From assembly GCA_027459625.1 (NCBI GenBank), contig DAIDHP010000001.1, positions 1 through 64,000 on the forward strand: DNA of 64,000 nt, written 5' to 3'. The position numbers and the translations under genes are program-made. This stretch comes from Chthonomonadales bacterium. Lineage in GTDB: Bacteria; Armatimonadota; Chthonomonadetes; Chthonomonadales; CAJBBX01. Positions 1 through 8,400 of this stretch are shown here, one piece after another; position 1 is the stretch's first letter; the number at the start of each line of letters is the position of its first letter. The notes under the pieces were generated by a model. The model was not told the DNA's origin, searched no databases, and was given only the letters and a program-made list of their open reading frames with translations.

Positions 1-671
1 GTCTGACCGCATTTGAAGCACTCCTGGCCGGATTTGGCTCCTCCGCTGCGGCTGTTACCACCCATGCCGCCACCGCCGTAGCCAGCGTTGTAGCCGCCGC
101 CGCCGCCGCCGTAGCCGCCACCGCCTGATGTCGCCCCCAACAGCCCCGCTGTGCTGTAATATTCGGAAATGATCGGAGTGCCTCCCAGTAGGATCGCAAT
201 CTCACCGGCGTCAGCGAAATTCACTGGAATTTTGGTGAACCTCTTAGGCATCTGCACATCGGCTGCGGGAGTGTTCGTGTTATCCGATGGTTGGTTCGGT
301 TGTTGCACGTTGTTGTTATCCTCTTGCTTCACGGAGATGTTATAAACGCCGTTTTCCACTCGGTACGTAAGCGGAATCATAGAGGATGAGCGAAGAATGC
401 TTTCCAACGCCGTTTGGAACGGAGTGTCATTCAAAGATACCGTTACAGTACCCCGCACATTTGAATCAAGCGAATAGTTCACCCCTACTGTGTTGAAAAG
501 CAATTGAAGCGCACTGCGAATATCCGCATTCGTCAGATTTAATGTGACTTTCTTGTTAAGTAGATCATTACCACTACTTTGCTGCGATAGTGCAGGGCGA
601 CATGCGACCAATGTGGATAGCATCAACGCACCAAGTGCCACAGCTCGAAACCAGTTTTTAGCCTCTTTCAT
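1..671 (-). CDS. pilQ: Type IV pilus secretin PilQ-like, N-terminal part (cut by window edge)
   Basis: Reading back from an ATG at 671 gives at least 223 residues with no stop before the window edge. The start has an AAAGGA ribosome site six bases upstream. A hydrophobic signal ends in LVAC, a possible lipobox; cleavage after ALS is the alternative. Residues about 40-115 (VTLNLTNADIRSALQLL, then YSLDSNVRGTVTVSL) match the secretin/TonB short N-terminal domain of PilQ and related secretins. A short Asn/Gln-rich linker follows, then a segment IPVNFADAGEIAILLGG of secretin N-domain type. Next comes a Gly/Tyr-rich stretch of about 35 residues, and the readable part ends with CFKCGQ, which resembles the start of a zinc knuckle. 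It is the last gene of the pilMNOPQ run. The outer-membrane channel domain would lie outside the window, so the family call rests on the N-domain and position. Confidence 0.85.
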   Translation of the reverse strand, partial: MKEAKNWFRAVALGALMLSTLVACRPALSQQSSGNDLLNKKVTLNLTNADIRSALQLLFNTVGVNYSLDSNVRGTVTVSLNDTPFQTALESILRSSSMIPLTYRVENGVYNISVKQEDNNNVQQPNQPSDNTNTPAADVQMPKRFTKIPVNFADAGEIAILLGGTPIISEYYSTAGLLGATSGGGGYGGGGGGYNAGYGGGGMGGNSRSGGAKSGQECFKCGQ

Positions 672-684
672 TTTAAGTCCTTTC

Positions 685-702
685 GGATATGATCCCATAT
701 CC
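685..702 (-). promoter_or_regulatory. Hairpin directly upstream of the pilQ ribosome site
   Basis: On the minus strand GGATATG and CATATCC pair perfectly (7 bp) around a 4-base loop, immediately before the AAAGGA ribosome site of pilQ. A second dyad, TCGTTAA/TTAACGA with a 12-base loop, lies at 777-802 in the same 180-base gap between pilP and pilQ. The gap is unusually long for this otherwise tight operon. The hairpins may set pilQ translation or act in transcript processing; that role is inference. Confidence 0.4.
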
Positions 703-851
703 AACGGTTATAAAAGGATACATGCAAATGGATATTTCACACTCCCTTTATATCTTATACTCGGCGCAAGAAGGTATCGTTAAGAATTATTGCAATTAAC
801 GAATATATTCTTTTAACGGTTCAGCTTGCAGGCTGAAAGAATACACAAACA

Positions 852-1628
852 CTACCCACGCGGTCTTCGGTTCCTATAGGGATTTCCTCTGTAAAAACCG
901 CCGCCAGGTCCCATTGGTCCTCTTGGCCCCATGGTTCCCATCGGACCACCCGGCCTATTGTTTTGAACGCCCGGTATGGTATCGGAAAGCGGAATAACTT
1001 GTTGAATGGTTTGACCATTCACCTGACGTTCAATGACTACGGAATCAGGCTCAATTCGGGTCACGGTGTAGCCTTCCACTTTGTCGCCTGGCTTGACAAC
1101 CACCTGTCCGTTGACTCCCTCAATCAGAGCGAACCTCCCTGTCGAGCCGCTTATCGCTCCCACCATTCGATATTGAGGAACTTCGTGAATAATGGGTTGC
1201 GCCTTAGTCACCTGTTGGACACCGAAATTCGGGGCGACACGCACAACCGGCAGCATAGGTTCAACAGGCGGCAACGGTTTCGGCGGAGGAGATGGTGGAA
1301 GCCACCCAGTCCGAGTGTATCTGCCCCAGTTGAAACTGAACGGATCCTCCCGGTGAGAGGGAGGCGTGGTGTTGGCTGGTTTGCTAGATGCGGAAGATTG
1401 TCCGGAATTTGATGAGGTCGACGCCATACCCATTGATGGCGGCATCACGCCCGGAGGCATCATTCCCCCCGGCATTCCCCCCATGGCCCCTCCCCGTACC
1501 GGAGGCCCAGAAGGAGCGGATGACGCAGAGGATGATTGCGAGGAGGAAGAGTTATCGGACCCGCCTCCACTACAGCCTGCAATCAGGAGCGTGATTCCCA
1601 AGGCCAAAGCCAAGGAACCCCATTTCAT
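852..1628 (-). CDS. pilP: PilP-like pilus assembly lipoprotein
   Basis: The 258-aa product starts MKWGSLALALGITLLIAGC, a clear lipoprotein signal with lipobox IAGC. A Ser-rich then Gly/Met/Pro-rich segment (residues about 25-75) follows, then a Pro-rich stretch. A globular part at about 140-220 (GRFALIEGVNGQVVVKPGDK, EGYTVTRIEPDSVVIE) matches the small beta domain of PilP/GspC that links the inner-membrane PilNO complex to the secretin. The tail is again Gly/Met/Pro/Arg-rich. A TTG start eight codons upstream (1652) has a better ribosome site (GGAG, 7-base spacing), so the N-terminus is uncertain. It sits between pilO and pilQ, the standard place for pilP. Confidence 0.75.
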   Translation of the reverse strand: MKWGSLALALGITLLIAGCSGGGSDNSSSSQSSSASSAPSGPPVRGGAMGGMPGGMMPPGVMPPSMGMASTSSNSGQSSASSKPANTTPPSHREDPFSFNWGRYTRTGWLPPSPPPKPLPPVEPMLPVVRVAPNFGVQQVTKAQPIIHEVPQYRMVGAISGSTGRFALIEGVNGQVVVKPGDKVEGYTVTRIEPDSVVIERQVNGQTIQQVIPLSDTIPGVQNNRPGGPMGTMGPRGPMGPGGGFYRGNPYRNRRPRG

Positions 1629-1772
1629 CAGTTGTCTCTTTTCACTTTGCAAAGGAATTCTCCGTAATGCAATCTTAAAGCTTGATCGCTGGTCTTAATG
1701 AATTAATGATACATAAATGGGCAAACGGAGTCGCGCAGATTCTAGACACCAACGCATACGCTCATATTTGCA

Positions 1773-2663
1773 CTAATGCGGCGTGCCGCTTGATGTAGGA
1801 CCAGGCGTACCACCCATGGATGCCCCGGGCATTCCGCTCATGCCTCCCATCATTCCAGGACCACCCATCATTCCCGGTCCGCCCATCATTCCCGGTCCGC
1901 CCATCATGCCGCCACCGCCACCTTGGCCGCCAGCCCCGCTTGGAGTTCCGGAAATCCTCGGGTTGTACACCGGATTATTCTCATGAAGTATGATGGTTGT
2001 GGTGACAGTATATCTGCAAAACAGAGTGCTGTAAACGCGAAACATATGCACATCTGAGACGGTGGGAACCCCGATGCCCTTTGCTTTTGTCCAACTCTGG
2101 ACGTGATGCAATAGGGCGTTCATGCTAGGACCAGTCACTAGCATATTCATGGTGTAGTTCAGTACCGGTCCATATCCTTGACATTGCGAACTGACACCGC
2201 CGCCGAACGCGTCCGCTTTTATAGTGGAGGGATCGATCCCAAATGGACCGAAAGTCATGCTTTTCCCTTCAATCCATGTGATGTCATTGTCCCTCTGTTG
2301 GGAATTCATGAAACTAAAGACTGCATTCTTGAAACGTTGGGGCCAGTTATGCCCGTAATTCCACATGAAAACCCGCAACATAGTGACAACCTCATTTGAG
2401 TTGTACCCTAATGTGGGCATATATTGCGCTTCGTACACCTTATAGGCTTTTGTAAGCGAAATCTTGTCGGCAACCGCTTTTTTCAGGTCGGATTGCGCTG
2501 TTGGCAACGTATTCGCAGTTTGCTGAGTTGAAGCTAGTAACTTTTGATTTTGATTGATTGCGGTTCTAGCCTTGGGAATAAAGAGAAAGTAGAGTCCCAC
2601 CCCCACCGCAATCGCCACAAAAACACCGATGATATTAATATGTAATATAGTTAGTCGCGACAT
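1773..2663 (-). CDS. pilO: PilO-like pilus alignment protein
   Basis: The 296-aa product has a short cytoplasmic N-terminus, one membrane helix (residues about 8-30, IIGVFVAIAVGVGLYFLFIP), a helical segment (about 30-75, TANTLPTAQSDLKKAVADK) and a periplasmic ferredoxin-like region, the PilO layout. PilO partners PilN and PilP in the inner-membrane alignment complex. A GGGAG ribosome site precedes the ATG. The last 55 residues are unusual: Gly/Met/Pro-rich with a tandem GGPGMM repeat. Sequence match to characterised PilO proteins is weak, so the call rests on topology plus its place between pilN and pilP. A close relative of GspM is the alternative. Confidence 0.75.
   Translation of the reverse strand: MSRLTILHINIIGVFVAIAVGVGLYFLFIPKARTAINQNQKLLASTQQTANTLPTAQSDLKKAVADKISLTKAYKVYEAQYMPTLGYNSNEVVTMLRVFMWNYGHNWPQRFKNAVFSFMNSQQRDNDITWIEGKSMTFGPFGIDPSTIKADAFGGGVSSQCQGYGPVLNYTMNMLVTGPSMNALLHHVQSWTKAKGIGVPTVSDVHMFRVYSTLFCRYTVTTTIILHENNPVYNPRISGTPSGAGGQGGGGGMMGGPGMMGGPGMMGGPGMMGGMSGMPGASMGGTPGPTSSGTPH
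1843..1914 (-). repeat. 18-bp tandem repeat inside pilO
   Basis: Four near-identical 18-bp units (1843-1860, 1861-1878, 1879-1896, 1897-1914) encode consecutive GGPGMM-type hexapeptides in the tail of the PilO-like protein. The two middle units differ by a single base. Slippage here would add or remove six residues without shifting the frame. Confidence 0.9.
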
Positions 2664-2681
2664 GTTTTCTCCCTTTCCCTC

Positions 2682-3788
2682 TTAACCGGCCGTTGGCGGG
2701 CCACTTGCTTGAGGCCCAGCCATTCCACCGGGGGTGCCGGCGGGTGACGCCATGCCACCCGGAGCTCCCATCGGACCGCTCATGCCGCCAGGACCCCCAG
2801 GATATCCGCCCATTCCGCCGGGGAACCCACCCATACCGCCCGGCGTGTTGGAAGCACCGCCGGATTTTTGCGATGATCCGGAACTATAAGTTGGAGCGCC
2901 AGGTATGGGAGTGACTAGTGTCAACGTCACACCAAAAGTGTATCCGTAGAGATTGCCGTTCGCATCGGTCGGGCGATAGTGAGGATAGTTATCATCCTGT
3001 CCGCCTCCGCCGCCGCCTTGACCCGTTGTCATACCCATGCTATACGGATTGCCGCCGCTCATCGGGCTCATCGGGGTCATCATTGAGGACATCGGCGACT
3101 TAAATGATGACGCGGAAGAGGGAGGCATCATGCCGCCTGGATAGGGGGATCCACCGCCCCCTCCGCCAAAACCACCCATACCGCCACCTGACCGCCCGCC
3201 GCCGAGTACCAAATCAATCGCGTCCTGTTTGGTCTTTATCTCCGTGGTTACAAACTGCCCGCCCAATGTCTGATTGCCGCCCTTCCAAGGCGACGGGAAA
3301 GTTGGACGGAAGTTACTCAAATTGATATACAGATTGGAAATTTTGGGGTTATGCTCCATCCACATCATATAATGCCCCAACTGCGCCAAGCTAGGAGCGA
3401 ACGCCTGCATGGCGACCTGTGAGCCATTGGGGGTAATGGAATCATAAACCACCGAGCGAATCGTGTATTCCGCGATATTGTGATAAACCGGCGGATAGGT
3501 GGTCATATCGTATTGCCGGCAGCTTGTCACGAAATCAGCCTTTGTTTTAATATCGGCGCTTGCGGTTTGAATGCTTGTCGCTTTGCTCTCAGTCTGTGTC
3601 GCCTCGTCAGCCGTAGGTTTCAGTTGAGCCGCCGCAGCCGCCAAGCGGGCTGACTTGCGATCCATGACTATCTTCACGCTCATGAAGCCTACGATGATAA
3701 GGGCAACGACAGCCGACCATAAAACGATGACATTTCTGCGTTTCGAACGGTCGTAAATGTAATTTGGGAGAAGTGATATTCGAAGCAT
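2682..3788 (-). CDS. pilN: PilN-like pilus alignment protein
   Basis: The 368-aa product begins MLRISLLPNYIYDRSKRRN, a PilN-type N-terminus whose conserved I-LLP motif binds PilM, followed by one membrane helix (residues about 21-42) and a coiled-coil-like Ala/Thr-rich helix (about 43-85). The periplasmic part is interrupted at about 195-270 by a Gly/Ser/Met/Pro-rich insert and ends in a 60-residue Gly/Pro/Met tail. Typical PilN proteins are about 200 aa, so roughly half of this protein is low-complexity addition. It lies 15 bases downstream of pilM and 18 bases upstream of pilO. PilN recruits PilM to the inner membrane and pairs with PilO. Confidence 0.85.
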   Translation of the reverse strand: MLRISLLPNYIYDRSKRRNVIVLWSAVVALIIVGFMSVKIVMDRKSARLAAAAAQLKPTADEATQTESKATSIQTASADIKTKADFVTSCRQYDMTTYPPVYHNIAEYTIRSVVYDSITPNGSQVAMQAFAPSLAQLGHYMMWMEHNPKISNLYINLSNFRPTFPSPWKGGNQTLGGQFVTTEIKTKQDAIDLVLGGGRSGGGMGGFGGGGGGSPYPGGMMPPSSASSFKSPMSSMMTPMSPMSGGNPYSMGMTTGQGGGGGGQDDNYPHYRPTDANGNLYGYTFGVTLTLVTPIPGAPTYSSGSSQKSGGASNTPGGMGGFPGGMGGYPGGPGGMSGPMGAPGGMASPAGTPGGMAGPQASGPPTAG

Positions 3789-3803
3789 CTTTATTTGCTC
3801 TCT

Positions 3804-5156
3804 TTACTTCTTCTTTCCACGCTTACCGCTAACCAAAGGAGACGGCATGGAAGGGGGGATTATCATATCTCTGGCAGCCAATCCAATCGCCACAGCGAAT
3901 TGAGGCGCGACATCCTCCAGATACTCCATGGAGAAGTTTTTCGCGGTCGGGCGCACGTATGCGAGTGGAGAGGCTATATGTGTGGGAATATTAAACTCCC
4001 TCTCAAAATACTTATCCAGATTTTTTAATTTCGAGGAGCCACCGCATAACAATATCTCATCGATCTCTCCGCCCGTAGGACGTCCTTTGAAATAATCGAG
4101 AGATCGCTTGATCTCATCCTTAAGCTCCACAATCACCGAAGCAAGGGCTTGCTGCACTGCGTTCTCTTCTGGGTCGCCGACTGGAACAGGCGCGGGAAGC
4201 GCCGCATTAGGCTCCTCGACGCCGTTTGAAGTTTCCAACTCAATCGGTCGCTCATCCGCTTGTTGGAATAACGGCGAAGGCTTCTCGGGCTCTTCTTCAG
4301 GCACGGAGAAAATGAACGGCATGGCCCCTTCCTCCTCCTCCGGTTGCTGTGACGCAAAGTCCAGAAAATCCTCACCTTGCGGTATCACCGGTTGTGCAAG
4401 TTTCTCCAGATCAATCTCGCCGTGCTGCTTCTTCAGATCCTCCGCCTTGCGCTCGTCGACGCCAAGCTGAGACATAATGGAGCGCGTAATGTTTTTCCCT
4501 GCCAGTGGAATTGTGCGCGGAAACGCTATTACGCCGTTTTTATAGATGGCGATTTCGGTGTTGTTACTTCCGACATTCACGATAGCGACCGTTTTCTTGC
4601 CCCATGGGTCCGGACCGAGTTCCACCAATGCGCGAGAAATCGACAGAGGCTCCACGTCAATGGCTTTAGGTTTCAAGCCCGTGGCGAAAATAGTCTCGAC
4701 ATGCTTGTCGACCATATCTTGTTGGGCGACGACAAGCAACACTTCCATGTTCTGGTCGTTGGGATCGGCGTCCAGGCGCGGGATTGGCTGAAAATCCATC
4801 ACCACGTCATTAGCCGCGAATGGAACATGCCGTTCCACCTCCCAGCGCATCGTTTCCTTTAACTCCTCCTCGGTCATTTTCGGAACCTCTATCACACGAA
4901 CCACCAGAGCGGTCTCGCCTGATACGGAACTAATGACGGTCTTGGAAGTAATACCTGAATCCTTCAAAAGCTTTTTAATTACTCCACCGAGGAGATGAGG
5001 ATCCAAAATGATATTATTCTCCATAACCCCTTCCGGGGTGGGAACCATACCCAGAGCGCGAAGTTTCACCCCATCTCGACCGGATGACAACTCCACCACC
5101 TTGATCATACTGGAGCCGACATCCAAACCTACCGTCGGCGCAACCGACTTTGGCAT
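3804..5156 (-). CDS. pilM: Type IV pilus assembly ATPase-fold protein PilM
   Basis: The 450-aa product opens VGLDVGSSMIKVVELS, the phosphate-1 motif of the actin/FtsA-like PilM fold, and has a second nucleotide motif (AIVNVGSNNTEIAIYKNG, about 188-205) and a late one (EILLCGGSSKLKNLDKYFE). PilM is a cytoplasmic ring protein that binds the PilN N-terminus. The family is usually about 350 aa; the extra 90-100 residues form an acidic Pro/Glu-rich insert at about 265-350 (QQPEEEEGAMPF, PEEEPEKPSP). It is the first gene of pilMNOPQ, with its own consensus promoter upstream and a G-rich ribosome site before the ATG. Confidence 0.95.
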   Translation of the reverse strand: MPKSVAPTVGLDVGSSMIKVVELSSGRDGVKLRALGMVPTPEGVMENNIILDPHLLGGVIKKLLKDSGITSKTVISSVSGETALVVRVIEVPKMTEEELKETMRWEVERHVPFAANDVVMDFQPIPRLDADPNDQNMEVLLVVAQQDMVDKHVETIFATGLKPKAIDVEPLSISRALVELGPDPWGKKTVAIVNVGSNNTEIAIYKNGVIAFPRTIPLAGKNITRSIMSQLGVDERKAEDLKKQHGEIDLEKLAQPVIPQGEDFLDFASQQPEEEEGAMPFIFSVPEEEPEKPSPLFQQADERPIELETSNGVEEPNAALPAPVPVGDPEENAVQQALASVIVELKDEIKRSLDYFKGRPTGGEIDEILLCGGSSKLKNLDKYFEREFNIPTHIASPLAYVRPTAKNFSMEYLEDVAPQFAVAIGLAARDMIIPPSMPSPLVSGKRGKKK

Positions 5157-5292
5157 TCTCGATTATCCCCCATTTCATCCGCGGTATTTGTCACACACTT
5201 CAACAAGCGCCATGAACCACGCAACAGAAGATCACGTGAAAAACGACCCAGCGAACATCGCAATTACCCGATCCAATAAGATGATGCATACC

Positions 5293-5321
5293 ATTGTAGC
5301 AAGTTTGATACACTCTGTCAA
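5293..5321 (-). promoter_or_regulatory. Consensus sigma-70 promoter of pilMNOPQ
   Basis: On the minus strand TTGACA (5321-5316) and TACAAT (5298-5293) are spaced by exactly 17 bases, a full -35 match and a 5/6 -10 match. Transcription should start near 5286, giving a leader of about 130 nt before the pilM ATG. The pilMNOPQ genes therefore need not depend on read-through from the upstream giant genes. Confidence 0.8.
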
Positions 5322-5418
5322 GTATCAAAGCGCAAAGAATGAAAAATGAGAACTCGGGAGTGGCGGGTCGGTGCTCTCCGTCCATCATTGGCTTAAAAGG
5401 CAATTGCAATTCCGATTT

Positions 5419-5455
5419 GCGGGCGGCTCGACATGACACATGTGACCCCGCCCGC
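5419..5455 (-). terminator. GC-rich hairpin after the 2911-aa gene
   Basis: GCGGGCGG and CCGCCCGC form an 8-bp stem around a 21-base loop, starting 21 bases beyond the stop codon of the giant gene. The loop itself contains the palindrome CACATGTG. No T-run follows, so it is either a weak terminator or a transcript-stabilising 3' structure. Confidence 0.5.
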
Positions 5456-5476
5456 ATCGTGCATTTCACGCAGGCT

Positions 5477-8400
5477 TTATTGAGCAGGCTTTAAATAGAA
5501 CTGCGGGCTGATTGTTTCATAATAAAGATCCGGCGTTCCGTCGCGTGTACTAACCCAGAAGACCCACACTTTATTCTCAAATGGATCCTTGAATGCAGCT
5601 ACCTGACCTTCGTTCACGCTCACCGTCGTAGGCAGTGCGGCTTCGGAAGTCGATTGATCGGCGGGAGTCACCGCAGCACTTATCTCATCCTGCCAGGAAA
5701 CCACTCCGGTCACCGTATCGGTACTGGTGTTCACAGCGTTTCCGCTTTGTGTGCTCTGCCAATTGTAGGTGATCGTAACGGTTCTGCCTTCATCGGCGGG
5801 CGTGAAGTATACGCGACCTCTCGCCCAGTCCACTTCATATGGCCCGACATTGCCTGTAACTGTGATGTTTTGAGTGGTTCCGTTATTCACGGTGCCATCG
5901 GGGTTCAAGAGAACACCATGATTCAAGCGAACCATCAACCGCATCGATTTGTAATATATCTGAGCCGGCGCCGGCAAACCGGAACCCGTCTTGCGATAGA
6001 ACAGCCAATATCTCGTAACTGGCATCGTCTGCGCAGGCGGAACCTGTGCATTGGAACCGGCTGCAAACACCATGCCTGGATATTGGTCTGGGCTCATATC
6101 CAAAAATGCGCTTGGATCCGTGCTGGAACCCGAGACGGGATCGGGCGGAAGATTGTTGCGATTTACATTCAGCCGCATAGTCTGCGGAATATAATTCGCC
6201 GTCACCACATCCGTCGGCGCCGGGGCTTTCCCCGTGAAGGTTACCGTCCCGACCGTCGGGTCTATCACGATCTCTCCGCCATTCGGATTGGAGTAATAGA
6301 TCTTCCCGGTGGCGTTGTCCCAACTGGCGTTGCCGGTGTTCACTTGCGTTCCGTTCACCATGATGCTGATGGGCGGGTTCGTATACTCCTGCGCCGTCCA
6401 AGCGATATCCCTGGATTGCCAGGTCTGCGTGGAGCCGACGCGAGCCATCAACTCATTCTGAGCAATCGGCAATGGAACCGGAGTTAACTGGTTTCCGTTG
6501 ATTACATATCTTGTCAGGAATGTCTCGGATTGCCCATTGGTGGGCATTTTACCCGTATATATCAAATCAATACAAGGCGGATTGAGATCATTTCTCAACA
6601 CCGGTACCGGATTGGACGCCCATTGCAAGGATCCCGGGGTGACGAGAGTTGTATCCGATTGCCATTTGGTCGGATCGGAGACCGTCGGATTGTAATTGAA
6701 ATACAACCGTGTTCTGCCGTTGGATCCGCTGAACCAGAATAGCCAAGCGGCACCGTTTAACACCACCGCTTTCGGCCCGTACTTAGGCAGTGACGGGTCG
6801 TTGGAGAACGCTGCGGGAGAACCGCCATTGAATGTCGTGTCAGGGACACCGTTGATCAACCTGGTGTAGAAAGTGCGCGTATCCTCGGTTGGCACAGTGG
6901 TGTTCATCGCCGCCGTGTACTGCCAGAACAGCCAGGATGTGTTATTGGCGGGATCAGTCGTGATACACGGGAACAGATTCTTAATGGTGGACGGGACATC
7001 CCCTGCAGGCGCGGGAGGATAGGGTCCGTTTATCGCATCCCACCAGCTTTGCGGAGTGCCGAACCGCCAGTCAAACACATTATTCGCTGCGTTGCTCGCC
7101 GAGGGCATCGTGGAGTAGAACAGGTTCCACGGAGCGTCCGGAGTACCCGGATCCACCCATTTGCCATTACTAGGAATGCGGTTACTCGACCAGTAGAGAT
7201 AGATATCATTCTTGCCCGCGTTATTATTCATCATCACCGCCGGCATGGCGTTCGCGCCATTCGGCACGTCCCCAGGCAGTCTGACATCCAGTTGATATGC
7301 GGACCCGGCAGTGGTGCCGTTGGTTAAGCGGGCTTCCGTCACGGTTGTCTTCAATGTGAACGGATTGGATACCACCGGCTCGACAGCTGGGAAGGAAGGT
7401 ATGGTTCCGGTCACCGGAGTGTTCAAAATACCATCGTCATTCACCGCAAGATTCAAGGGATCGGCAAGATTATTCCAAGTGGAATACTCGTTAACCCAGT
7501 TTCTCCAAGCGGCGGGCGTTTCATCCTCGAACACCATAACCTGGGTCGAGTATGTGCCAACGGGTGTGCCAAGCGGAACCGCGAAACCAATCTTCGGCTT
7601 GCCGCCAAACTGTGCGCCATTTGGGCCATCCCCTAGATACATGATAGTGGCGGAGGTATCCCCAACGTCAGGTTTGTGCAGGGTGGGCCGAGGCTGACTG
7701 TTGCCAGGCCAGTTCGGATTCGGAATCGGCCAGAGATTGGGTACGCTATCCCAGCTATCCGGAACTTGCTGGCCGTTAACAGTAATGCTGTGATCCAAGG
7801 AACTGACAATCCCGATATTGCCTGCGGCGGGCGGGCCGTTCGTGTTGAATCCCGGAGCCCATAGCTGACCGACACCGGTGGAGATCGGCACCTGATCGCT
7901 TGTCAAACCAAGCCAGCATGCGATGTTGGCAGGCGCGGTGTTGTTTCCTATCAACTTGGCGACCCGTAAATCCAACAGGTTGATATTGCCATTGTTTTTA
8001 ATTGTGAACGGTGCGAAGAATGACGTACCGTTGGGGTTGTCCCACGGCGATGTAGATCCCGTGTAGGGGCCAACTCCGCTTGGGGCAAACGGAATACTAT
8101 ACGTACCATTGGCGCCGAACGGCGAATATCCCGCTCCTTGAGGCTCCTGCCCCAAGTCAACCGTCTGTTCCTGTGTCTGAATGCTGAAATCAGGCGGTAC
8201 GGCAAGCCCCACATTGAATTGACGGAACGCCATCTCGGTGGAAGTAGGCGTTTGAGCGTTCTGCACTCCCGGCAACGCTGCATTCCCCTGGAAGGTACCG
8301 GTACCACTTGAATCCACGAATACAATCACCGTGCCGACATAACCCGCAGTGGGTGTGAGCAAAAGCTTGACCGTGGATGAATCGTTCGGTGTGGCGGGAA

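Larger units (their letters stand above)
5157..5476. other. 320-bp intergenic region between pilM and the giant gene
   Basis: The stretch contains the pilM promoter with a leader of about 130 nt and, next to the giant gene, a strong GC hairpin. An 89-codon reading frame on the minus strand (5200-5469) starts without a ribosome site and overlaps both signals, so it is not taken as a gene. Confidence 0.7.

Noticed and set aside
5157-5300. Cyclic di-GMP riboswitch in the pilM leader
   Set aside because: The conserved tetraloop and receptor motifs of that class were looked for by eye and are not present; likewise for the pilB and pilT leaders.
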